Positions 1 through 9,331 of a stretch of 64,000 nt of DNA are shown piece after piece. Made by a program: the position numbers and the translations under genes. This stretch comes from Clytia hemisphaerica (Eukaryota > Cnidaria > Hydrozoa > Leptothecata > Clytiidae): assembly GCA_902728285.1 (NCBI GenBank), contig CACVBU010001172.1, forward strand, positions 186,001-250,000, given 5' to 3'. Every line of letters starts with the position of its first letter. Position 1 is the stretch's first letter. The notes beneath the pieces were generated by a model. The model did no database searches. It was not told the DNA's origin and worked only from the letters and a program-made list of their open reading frames with translations.

Positions 1-776
1 TGTTACAAGCTATCACGATTTGAGTTTGATATTATTGTATTTGTGAGGTTTTGAACTCTGTCTATTTTATCTTGTGTTCCCTGTCAATTAATGCAAATGT
101 TTGTTTTCCTAGTAATTTGAAACTAGGGCTGTGTCAAGGTATTGCAAAATTGGACCTTTTTAAAACCACACACTTAGAAAAACCTTCAGACATTTTATAC
201 ACGATATAACTTTTACATAAGAAGTTTGTTCAAAATGGTCAAGCTTTCCTCGCAACAATTTTTAGTTTGAAAAATCTGGTCAGAAAACGCTCAGAAAAAA
301 AAAACAACTTAAAAAACATGTTGCCCCGAAATTAAAAGGAAAAAGGGTATAAGAAAAAGCCAGGATAACGTTAGGATTAAGTTTTCACTTATTTCGATTT
401 TCTTTTTTCTTCCTATTTTTCATTCTTTTCGAAAATATGACGAACTCTCCACCTACTAAACACCCTATAAAGCCTTCTTGTTGTTCAAATAAATAATTTA
501 TGTTCTAGTTTTTTTTCTCTTTTGTTTTTATCACTTTTATCTACTACGACTTTATTTTGAGAATTTTGGATTTGTATTATATTAAATGAATGAAACTAAA
601 AAGACAAAAGCCTATTTCTGTTTATATTGTAATTAATAATTGACAAGATAATATATATCCTTTAATATACAAGATAATAAAATTACTTGAATATTTCTTA
701 TATGATACTTTTTTTAATTTACAGTAATATATTTACCAGGTCTATCGACCTCTATGAAACAATCATGCTTAACATT
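1..776. other. AT-rich intergenic sequence, nothing recognised
   Basis: No coding-like exon, tRNA-like box or clear inverted repeat was found on either strand. The stretch is AT-rich with homopolymer A and T runs. Confidence 0.5.
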
Positions 777-780
777 TTAC

Positions 781-1000
781 AATTCATGGAGATCTTTTTC
801 CCATTCTGAGCAATTTTTCTTTGAAGTTGGCGACAGATGTTGCAGCCACAACATCAACTCCAAGACCATTCCATATGCCAATACTTCCGTAGAATAAACA
901 AATTTGTTTGACACCATTTGACAAAGTTTCTTTATAGTTACTGACTCAAATACTTCAAATCCATTTCTAAAATTAACTTTTGAATTTGAAGAGAAAGTTA
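781..1000 (-). pseudogene. 3' remnant of a LINE reverse-transcriptase ORF
   Basis: Read on the minus strand, one frame gives FYGSIGIWNGLGVDVVAA followed by TSVANFKEKLLRMGK and a stop near 781. This is the usual C-terminal tail of LINE reverse transcriptases (pattern: vWN-LP--vv-A-S-n-FK-kL). Upstream the frame stays open for about 30 codons (KETLSNGVKQICLF) and then the homology is lost, so only the last 5% or so of an ORF2 remains. It is a different element from the long LINE at 9.3-12.4 kb, whose C terminus is of another kind. An overlapping 80-codon frame here is a shadow. The family call rests on the WN...FK..L signature only. Confidence 0.6.
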
Positions 1001-1481
1001 GGAAACAATTTTGGTTCAAGTCTGATATCTACATTTCAAGTATTATTGGGAGTGATTTTGGATAATTCAATGCTTTATAAAGGCCTATAAAGCATAAAGT
1101 ATAGATACCGTACTTTCTCTAAAAATTCGATAATTATTATTGCCAATCCACTCGCCCAGTGTCAATTTTGAGTACTTCAAATAAATGTATTCATTGTATA
1201 ATTTGTTTTCAAAAATGTTCTTTTATTTTTCAGCACGATGGTTTTACGCATCTTTTATTTCCATTTGATTGACATACAATAAAGTTTAAAATATATATTG
1301 ATAATTTTGGGTATTTTACCGTTTTACCTTAAACACCATAAAGGGACTAGGTCGAGCTTACCAGGAAGGAATGATGTCATGTTCGTCTTCATGTTCATAT
1401 GATATGGCGTCAGCCCTTTCTGGTAAACTCTAATGGTCGATTGGTGCATCATTTTAACATTTTATTACATTTTATATATAC

Positions 1482-1743
1482 AATGGGCTCTTCCAGAAAA
1501 TGTTCGTACATGGGGGTGGGGTGGAGGGTACATATTGGATATTTTGTCTGGGGGTAGTGAAAAATCTGCAAAAATTGCCTTGTTTTAGGGGCAAACTTTC
1601 TCTGTTTAGGGGTAATTTTGAATTTCCGGGGGTGAGATCTGTTGTCCGGGGAGTAAAAATTAATAATGTCCCGGGGTAAATTTCCTAAGAAATATTCTCC
1701 ACCCCCCCCCCATATTCAATTTTTTTTCTGGAAGAGCTCAATA
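1482..1743. mobile_element. MITE with TGGGCTCTTCCAGAAAA-type ends and G/C runs
   Basis: The left end (GGGCTCTTCCAGAAAA) is the reverse complement of the right end (TTTTCTGGAAGAGCTC). The interior is full of G runs on the left and ends in a C run next to the right terminus. No coding sequence. Same family as the element at 4924-5210. Confidence 0.65.
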
Positions 1744-1877
1744 ACTAGCGAAGAATGTGATATCAAAATTTGAGTACAGTATTATCAAGCAAACCAGCAT
1801 CACAAAAATGAAAGTAGCATCGTGAAATACGTCACAATACTGATGAAAATCTAAAAGAAAAGTAGTAAGATACTGTA

Positions 1878-2159
1878 TACACGTTCTTTTTTTTTAAGAA
1901 ACTAGTTTTACCAAGCAGCCTCAATGTTTCTTAAGAAATCGGCCTTTTGAGCCTTAAATGTTTCTTACATGTTTCTAAACTTTTTGACCATAATCAGCCA
2001 TATTGAAGGCTGGATTGGAAGGTTCTTAAAAACAACCGAATTAAAAAATGCTATTTTGTCATTCTCAGCCTTAGCATGTTTCTTAGATGTTTCTTAATTT
2101 TTAGGCATTCCGAGCCTCATGTTTCATAAAAGTGTGTTTCTTAAAAAAAAAAACGTGTA
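1878..2159. mobile_element. TACACGTT-family MITE, variant copy
   Basis: Ends TACACGTTCTTTTTTTTTAAG and CTTAAAAAAAAAAACGTGTA are inverted copies. The interior is a series of TTTCTTA-type words, where the main family has GTTCTTA. It abuts the next element at 2158; the two share the bases TA. Confidence 0.6.
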
Positions 2160-2281
2160 CTCTCGGGTACCTAATAGCCAGGGGGTTGTAAAAAATCTCA
2201 AAACTTAAAAAGACGGGGGGTTGGAATAAGAATGTCCTGGGTGGAAAAGTTTTGAAAAATTAATCAGCGGGGGCGGCAATT
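2158..2281. mobile_element. Truncated TACTCTCGGGTACC-family MITE
   Basis: It starts with the same TACTCTCGGGTACCTAATAG terminus and the same G-rich interior as the complete copy at 17461-17738. The right inverted repeat is missing: similarity stops after the GCGGGGGCGGC run. Confidence 0.6.
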
Positions 2282-2293
2282 TTAATGAACTAA

Positions 2294-2713
2294 AAACTAA
2301 AATCCAGACAACTGAACAACACCAACTGAATCCTAATATAAGGAACTTTATTGACCGTTCTTACAATCTCGTCTCCAAGAGTTTTTACTGGTACAAAGAT
2401 TTCGTGAAGGCTATCAGAATCATGAAAAAGCGAACAAAGAGACTGGGCTCGAGTTTGTCGTTTTGAAACATTTTAAAATGATAATTTGTATCATTTAAGA
2501 GAGCTTTTCATGCCCCGTTTTTTTTGGTTGCGAAAAAAATTAAGTTGAAATTCTAAAAGCAAAATTTAAAGAATTCTTAATCTATAAATAATGACAACTT
2601 TACTTTATATGCGTTTTTTGTATTTTCAGTTAAGAAAGAAAGATACAATGCTGTGAGGAAAAATCATCAAGACTCAAATACAGAAATCTTCAACAACAAG
2701 CAAATGGAATACG
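2294..2713 (+). CDS. Two coding-like exons, product unknown
   Basis: Exon-like block 1 (about 2294-2452) reads NPNIRNFIDRSYNLVSKS then FYWYKDFVKAIRIMKKRTKR in one open frame. It can be spliced at a weak GTTTGT donor after 2452. The second block begins after a good acceptor (TATTTTCAG) at 2630 and ends at 2713 before GTATTG, reading KKERYNAVRKNHQDSNTEIF. Phases agree: one base left over in block 1 plus two bases in block 2 make an Ile codon. The composition (aromatic, Lys/Arg-rich, few low-complexity runs) looks like real protein. I recognise no domain. It could be a fragment of a gene, a decayed transposon ORF, or chance. The start of block 1 and any further exons were not found. Confidence 0.3.
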
Positions 2714-4304
2714 GTATTGAGTCTTTATAACTTTGTTTCTTGTTGCATAGTCTGAATCGCAGACCCCTATAGATATATTTCCTATAAGAAACTCTTTGTG
2801 CTTAAGGTGAGTAGAGTAGAAGACTACTTATTGCATAACCGAAATTTCACAAAATCGCTTTCGATATTGAATTTGAAATTCCATTTAGTAATTTTGTTTT
2901 GCAACATTTTTTTGTATTATTTCTTCCAATGATCTGTCTCTTATGGGACCCGGAACCGCCACCTTGGTCAAAAGGCAACCCTAGAGGTGACCTCACTACA
3001 TGGCCTATCTCCGGTCTATTTCGAACTCGCAGCCCTCCGAGTCGGACCTTTCCCTGAACCCCGCTAAATTGTGTGTACAGAACTTACGGAAACGATAATA
3101 GATCGATTAAGTGGTATCATCTTCCATATTGTCATGACAACAGGGTCTGATCCAATGTGAAAGAGCAGTAAATCCAACTGAAAAGCAACGAAAACATATT
3201 AGTCGAACCTAAGCTTTTAGATCTAGATTATCTTTTAAATCATTTAAGTTTCTTTGCGAGTTGAAAAGTAAAAATATTTCTTAAGGTGCACGGTGGCAGA
3301 TGTATTGGGAGTGTGAAAATTATAACGGTGAATTTTTCTATATCCATATTCTTCATATTGCATTGGAGTAAGTTTCACCGTAACAGCATTTAAAACCATC
3401 GGATTTTCCACTTATATTCACGCAAAATTAGATTCTATACAACGGCCGTTGGAGCTCAATGGATTCTCATAGTTGTTCTTCTGGTTACTAAACTGGTTTC
3501 TTGCATGTAATTAAATCATTTGTTCCGCAAAAGCAGGATATCTTTGACTACTACTCTATCCTTTAATGCCTTTTTAAAGTTGAAGAGCAACCGTCTTTAT
3601 CGAATTTAAGGAATGTTTTCAATTTTAAGGCAATTTTCATTTGAAAAATTTCATTTTTATTCAAACGATTTATGCTCGGGAAAAACATTTTTTCTTCAAA
3701 TCCGCGAAAGTAAATATCGTAAATTTCGCGATTTTTCGACCTCGCGAAACTTTCTGTTTGCGACAGTTTGTATGCCTAAAATACTTTACCTCCACTTTAG
3801 TGTCTAGATCGATGACGTCAACTTGAAGACCTTGAACAAAGCAACGAATCTTCTGGCCCTGTTATAAACGTGAGATATTCTATTAAACTCACTTTGAAAA
3901 ATCATTATTTGGTATCGGATTGTTGAATTTTCAATCAAATCATAGTCCGTAAAAAAACTCTGGTCTGAAAGCTTTTTTATAGCTTTTTCCTTTGTTAATA
4001 TCAAAAGATAAAAATCGATTTGCTCAGTTTTTGATCACGATACCAAGTATTTATTCCTCTTGGAATTGGTTTAAGATTTAATCGCATGATCAAAAAGCGA
4101 GCAAAACAAACTAATTTCTCAAACGCAAGTTCAAGTAAGAAACAATGGAAAGAAACAAAAGGCTTGCAGACCGGGTTTTTATATACGGACTATGATCAAA
4201 TACGTGAAGTTGGATAGGGGAAATAGAAAAAAAATTCATCGTCTAACTGTTATTCAAAATACCTCGAATTTAACAATGAAGGACTCGGAAGGATTAAGAA
4301 ACAC
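2714..4304. other. Intergenic or intron sequence, possible SINE piece at 2960-3065
   Basis: No supported exon. A GC-rich island at about 2950-3065 read on the minus strand contains a GAGTTCGAAA-type B-box-like word and may be a diverged tRNA-derived SINE head. The missing last exon of the receptor gene to the right could lie here, but I could not identify it. Confidence 0.3.
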
Positions 4305-4305
4305 T

Positions 4306-4572
4306 ACTTTAATCGGATTAACTTTCGTTAGATTAAATTTCGCAAATTTTTGCCATTATGCATTAAAACTCACGAAATTGAATTCGCAAAAAAAAATTTT
4401 AATCGCATTTTTGGTAGAGAAACCAATCCAAAGTCTCTTTTTGTGGCAAAAACGGCTATTTTTCAGCTGTTTTCAGGCTTATACGCGAAATTAAATCCAC
4501 GCAAAATTTTTCGAAATTAAATCCAGAAAATTTCGCAATTTTTTTCGCTTGCGAAATTTAATCCGATTAAAA
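4306..4572. mobile_element. MITE with TTTAATCGGATTAA ends
   Basis: CTTTAATCGGATTAA on the left is mirrored by TTAATCCGATTAAA on the right, and GAAATTTAATCC-type words recur inside. Non-coding; the 100-codon frame that overlaps it is a repeat shadow. Confidence 0.55.
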
Positions 4573-4650
4573 TAGCAACATTTGATGTTACTTCTTCCAT
4601 CCATTCATTTCAGATGTACGACATAATATTGCAGTGCAGTAAAAACCTAC

Positions 4651-7600
4651 CACTTCAAACAGCTGTGATGTTGATGCCGACAAAAATAACAGTGAAACGA
4701 TTGGAAAGAAAAGATAAATGGCAATCATTAGCCTGGATATCATATCAGTGTAGGTGAATAACATTAGCCTGAGTTGCAAACAAGTCAACACAACATCAAT
4801 GAGGTAGGAGAACATCAACATTAGTGAAAACATGTCATCAAAATCTTCACAGAGAATGGTCAGTCTGTAATAAAACAGTGATAAAAATATAGTTTTTCGA
4901 CTTGGGAAGGAGTCTAAATAACAATGGACTTTTCCAGAAAAAAACGGTATACCCCCTGTTGAGGAGGTCCATCATTTTGTGGCTGGAAATGCTGCAACCC
5001 CTGGAATTCCAAGCAATTTCAGGCTTAAGCCCCTCTGGAATTTTGAATTTTAGTAGGATTTAAAAGGCTATCCCCATGGAATTCCAGTTATTTTAGACAG
5101 ATTTTTGTATCTCCCTATGGAATTCCGCCACATATCAAACCTTACCCCCTTGGAACGGAAATGGACCTCCTCAACAGGGGGTATACCGTTTTTTTCTGGA
5201 AAAGCCCAATGCGACCGTAGTGCAGTGGTAGAGCATCCCCGGCTACGGTTTGCAATGTTGTGGGTTCAATCAAGTTCAGGCGAAAATTGTGATTTCAGCC
5301 CTTCCACTTTATGTCATTGGGTTTTTCTATTCGGGAGGGGTTTATCGGCTTCTAGGCTATATTCTAAGTCTTATTAGATCATTTTAGATCCTGAAACCTT
5401 AAGATCCTAAATTTTATAAATCTAATGTTAAAAACGCCCTTTTCTCACAGCCCCAGTGGAACCTGTTCCCAAGCGGGGATAAAAATTTATATTAAAATCC
5501 CAATAGGAATAAATACTCTATTGTTCCAAATCCAAGGCCAAAAGATCCACCGGGGATGGTTTTGGAGTGCAATTTTTAAACTAAATTTTGAATTGGGATG
5601 AAAACAAAGTCAATTTCCCAGTGGAGCTGAAATTCTAGGGTATCTTTCACACCGGGGATGAAATTTTTGTCTAAGTTTGCAGTTGGACTGAACTGAGGTC
5701 CCATCGGGTCTGTGACGTTTAAAACTCAGAACTAAAGCTTCACTTTCCAATCACCTGTGGTTTTAAGATTTTAAGAAGTCCTTTTTTGCATGGACATCAT
5801 TGTAGACTAGACTAGGATGATTTTCTAAAAAAGCTAAGAATATCCGTGATGAAATGGATTTACACCAAAAGCGTGTAGTAGACTACGTTAATCGAGGCTC
5901 GCATAATTTCGATTTTTTTAAGTTTTTGACGTATTCATGATATGCACCATTGCAATGTCTTCCATTCCACCCAATAGCTCATTGGTTGAAAGTGACGTAA
6001 AATCAGTCAATACGTCACTTTCAACCAATGAGCTATTGGGTGAAATGGAAGACATTGCAATGGTGCATATCATGAATTGATACTCTTACTCTTGGTCCTT
6101 CTCTTCAATTGCGGAGCGTCAAGCAGAGAAGCGTCTTTTTGTACTAAGTACGAAGTCTTAGGTATCGGGGATTGAACCCACGGCCTAACGCACTGTTTAT
6201 ATACGTTTTATATAGTATGAGTATGGGTTATACGTTTACGTTACTATACTTTGTTTTAATGGACCATTTTATATCCATGGGGGTGATTCGAGATGAATTT
6301 CCAGAGGGTCTAAAGGAGTATTTTTTTTCATTTTTCAAGGGGATAAAAAGTTTTTAGTAAGATTTCCAGGGGATAAATTTCTTAGTTCGTTCACCCTCAC
6401 TTTAAGATATGAAAATGATTTTTCAAATGGTTCTTTTGCAAATTTTCCCATTTTCCAGGGGGCATCCACATCTTTCCAGGATTTTTTTTTGTCTTGAAAA
6501 GGTTCGTCCACCCTCTTTGACGAAAATTTACTTGAACAGCCCAATGTTGTTTTACAAACTTTTAATAATAATACCACTCAATTCTTTCTGAAAAAAAATA
6601 TTTTTAAATATTTACCTGAGGTAACTTGTTCGTATGCCTTTGATAAACTTTTTGCAACATAAACCTTTGCTTGCCTGGTGATGTTGCAATGCATCATAGA
6701 ATCCTTTAAATGTGTATGTTAATGCATTGCAAAGGATAGTAAACAACGCTAAAGGTAGAACCCAGCCTGTTATGAACGGGATCATGATCAAAATTTTGCA
6801 TAGTGATGGCAGGTAATTCTTCTCCAAACTTTTGTACAGGAAATTATCCGGGTATTTGTAAATCATTGCCATAAAAGCACTAACGTATATCAGGATTGTG
6901 ATAATGAGTTTTGCCAAGAAGAAACGACTTTTTCGAATCATTTGGCGACCTAAAATTTAAACAGTGAAAAACTACTTAAGTGTCTAGTCATAGCTATTTT
7001 TTACAAAAAAATTATAACCGAAGATATTTATTTATTCAATGCATAACATCCCGGGCTAGGGGGTACTAGTAGGTGACGGGTTTGTCCGAACTAGAGTTCC
7101 AAAATCGATCTAAATTTCGAAATTTTTCCCCTATTTTTGACGTTTTACATCCCTACACCTACTTGCGAGGGCCTATTTTCCAATTTTCGATTTTTTAAAT
7201 TTTGTAATGTTCGGAGGGTAAACTGCTGGTTTATGGTGTTTTTTTTTTACCCCTGTGAGAAATATCGAGGGTACCCTTAATGACTTATAGCTCGTACATT
7301 CCTGACACCCATTTGCCTAATTAACCCCCCAAAGAGTAATAGTATATCTTATGGCTCAAACGCGCGATTTACAATAGTTGTTGTGAAAATTTGAGACTCC
7401 AGAAGTCAGATTGACACTACACATTATTAGTAAGCATTTCCAAACTCAACTCCTTCTAAAAGTGACAAAAAAGCATTGTTTTAGCTAATGCTAAGCCTGA
7501 AAGTTGTCGAATTTAAACTTTAAAAAGCTAGACAAAAATCAAGCCATTGATATAACCCGGGGGGGGCATTCGATCTGAAAACGACCATACGTTCGGCCCA

Positions 7601-8845
7601 AAATTTGGCTTCTAAAATCGGACCCTTACAGTGCAGTGAATTTCCATGAAAAATCATACCCTTACAGTGCACTTTTTCAAAATTTCTCTCCCGTAAGGGG
7701 GAAAAGTTTTGCAATTTTCCAAGAAAATGTGGAATTTTTCCTCTAAAATTGACCAAGTCAGTGCCAATTTTACCAAAAAATTGGCCTTTCATCACAATTT
7801 CCTACCCTTACAGTGCAGTTCAGTGCAGTTTTGTAATTTCCTACCCTTACAGTGCACTAGCTGAACTATGAAAAACCTACCCTTAAGGGTCGAACGTCTG
7901 GTAGGTCATTTACCTTGAGTGCCTCCCCCCCCCCCCCCGGGTGATATAACAGAGATATAATAAGGAGTTGACACAATATCTATGTTTCAAACTCATAGTT
8001 TCATGGTGCTCAGGCACCAATCATCAGTGAAAAATCAGAGATATAACACATACCTTTTTCTTGTTGATCTGGGCAATCTGCAATGATAATATCGACGATA
8101 AACGATTCTAACTGCTCAATGAATTTCCACAGGAATTTCTTCTGACACAATCGCATAATGATGGTGACTTGAATGGCTGACTTCATCAAACATAATAGGT
8201 TTACTGATCTCATGTAATATTGAACAAGTGAGTCTGACATATAGATATCTAGAAAAAAATTAGAGTGCTTTGAAATTCATTGCTATTATATAAACGAGAG
8301 AATCGAATGCGTAGGCATTTTCCCGAGTCTAATGTGAAAAATTGATTAGTCTCACCTGCGCATGTGCTGATGAAAATTAATATGATAAACACATTATTTG
8401 CAAGACAATAAATCTTGCTCAATCTATTGAATATCTTGTACCTTCCAATATCATCAAAATAAAGTCCCGAAACTTTCATCAAGAGTAATAATGGATTCAA
8501 ACATTTTTGGAAGATTTTGCATTCTTGATCTGTTGTATTGCTAAGGTTACCACTTTTGCCAGCTTCAATCCAAAATGGATCCAGTGGGTTTTGGTTTTCC
8601 CGCCTTTTTGAATCAGCAGCTTCGCTAGTTTCCAGGCTTCTTTGAGGAGTATCTTTACTTTCTTCTGAATAAACTTGATTGACTCTTTGCACATTTTCCC
8701 GCCCTTTTTTTTCATCATTCATTTCCAAGCCCTTTTCTTGATGTTTGTGTTGTTTCTTTGGAGTAATGTTGGCTCCGCGCAACCAAGTTTTGATGCTTGG
8801 TAAATTAAATGACGGATCGAATCTGCCGTGAGCCGAACTAGACAT
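4651..8845 (-). CDS. Gustatory-receptor-like multi-membrane chemoreceptor, last exon missing
   Basis: Four exons on the minus strand: 8845-8356, 8248-8054, 6949-6616 and 4864-4651, all with GT/AG junctions and matching phases (1, 1, 2, 0), giving 411 residues before the missing end. Residues 1 to about 115 are hydrophilic and charged. Then comes NPLLLLMKVSGLYFDD, the pre-TM1 signature of the insect-type gustatory receptor superfamily, and TM1 (NNVFIILIFISTC). Further membrane segments lie in exon 2 (VNLLCLMKSAIQVTIIM), exon 3 (FLAKLIITILIYVSAFMAMI and a second long hydrophobic stretch) and exon 4 (two). Exon 4 ends in SASTSQLFEV, like the loop before TM7, at a phase-0 junction as is usual in this family. 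A TM7 exon with the usual C terminus was not found below 4650; reading through the donor instead gives 21 codons and a stop at 4588. Likely a plasma-membrane cation channel or sensory receptor. The ligand cannot be inferred. Confidence 0.6.
4924..5210. mobile_element. MITE with GGACTTTTCCAGAAAAAAAC ends
   Basis: The terminal repeats are about 50 bp and nearly perfect: the left runs from GGACTTTTCCAG through CGGTATACCCCCTGTTGAGG, and the right end is its reverse complement. It lies inside the region just after receptor exon 4. Related ends occur at 1482-1743 and perhaps 6258-6545. Confidence 0.7.
5211..5275 (+). mobile_element. tRNA-derived SINE head
   Basis: GACCGTAGTGCAGTGGTAGA resembles a tRNA 5' half with A box, and GTGGGTTCAATC is a B box at the right spacing. 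No complete cloverleaf can be drawn, so this is read as a SINE promoter, not a tRNA gene. It sits directly next to the MITE on its left. Confidence 0.5.
5435..5717. mobile_element. ACACCCCTGTCTCACAG-family MITE, diverged copy
   Basis: Starts CGCCCTTTTCTCACAGCCCC and ends CCATCGGGTCTGTGACG. The interior shares GGAGTGCAATTTTTAAAC and GTCAATTTCCCAGTGG with the copies at 20767-21050 and 31530-31697. Confidence 0.6.
5933..6077. mobile_element. Palindromic 145-bp MITE (ATTCATGATATGCACC family), copy 1
   Basis: Nearly perfect inverted repeat over its full length. The arms start ATTCATGATATGCACCATTG and meet near 6002-6008 around a short TCAGTCAATACG loop. Other copies lie at 24056-24197 and 56791-56934. 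The transcript would fold into one long hairpin. Confidence 0.8.
6150..6190 (-). mobile_element. tRNA-like B-box fragment
   Basis: On the minus strand GGCCGTGGGTTCAATCCCCG resembles a tRNA T-arm. The 5' half cannot be traced, so this is probably a SINE remnant. Confidence 0.35.
6258..6545. mobile_element. Possible G-rich MITE relic
   Basis: The ends AATGGACCATTT and ACAGCCCAATG are similar to, but weaker than, the termini at 4924-5210. The interior repeats phrases with CCAGGGG and GATTTCCAGGGGATAAA. Short frames overlapping it are not genes. Confidence 0.35.
7551..7948. mobile_element. MITE with G-run/C-run ends and ACCCTTACAGTGCA repeats
   Basis: The left end TATAACCCGGGGGGGGCATT is mirrored by GCCTCCCCC...CCGGGTGATATA. 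ACCCTTACAGTGCA recurs five times inside. It lies between receptor exons 2 and 3, i.e. within an intron. Non-coding. Confidence 0.6.
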
Positions 8846-9195
8846 GACTCTGTCTGGGCGTCATTTCACTCGCTTTAAGAGTAATCTTCTGATTTTCTGA
8901 GTTTAGAGTCTGTTTGTATAGACTTCATTTTTCTTGATCAGTGTCATCAAAGAAAACTGATGAGAGAATCTTTTTCTTCGAAGATTTATTATTTTAAGTT
9001 TTCCCAAAGCCTTGGTTTCCAGAAAACCAGAAATTTTGTAATTCAGGAAATATCATTTTGTTTTGATCATTGAGAGTTGAGTTCTTCTAAAGGAAGAAGA
9101 TCTGTAGAGATGACTTCATTTGCTTCTTCCTGTGTGTTATATTTTCAGAAGAAAAAAACGTCATCTTCATTTTGTCTTTTTCTTAATTGAGATAA

Positions 9196-9213
9196 GAGAG
9201 AGAGAGAGAGAGA
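9196..9213. repeat. (GA)n microsatellite
   Basis: About nine GA units. It lies 120 bp beyond the LINE stop codon and could be the simple-repeat 3' tail that some LINE clades carry, or be unrelated. Confidence 0.7.
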
Positions 9214-9331
9214 GTGAACCATCCTAGATCATTAGGAATTGGCCTAGAAAAATTAAATATTAAATAAAATATCTCTAGGAAATTACTACGCGTAATAAAG
9301 CAAAACAATATAGCACTAAAAAAAATAGACA

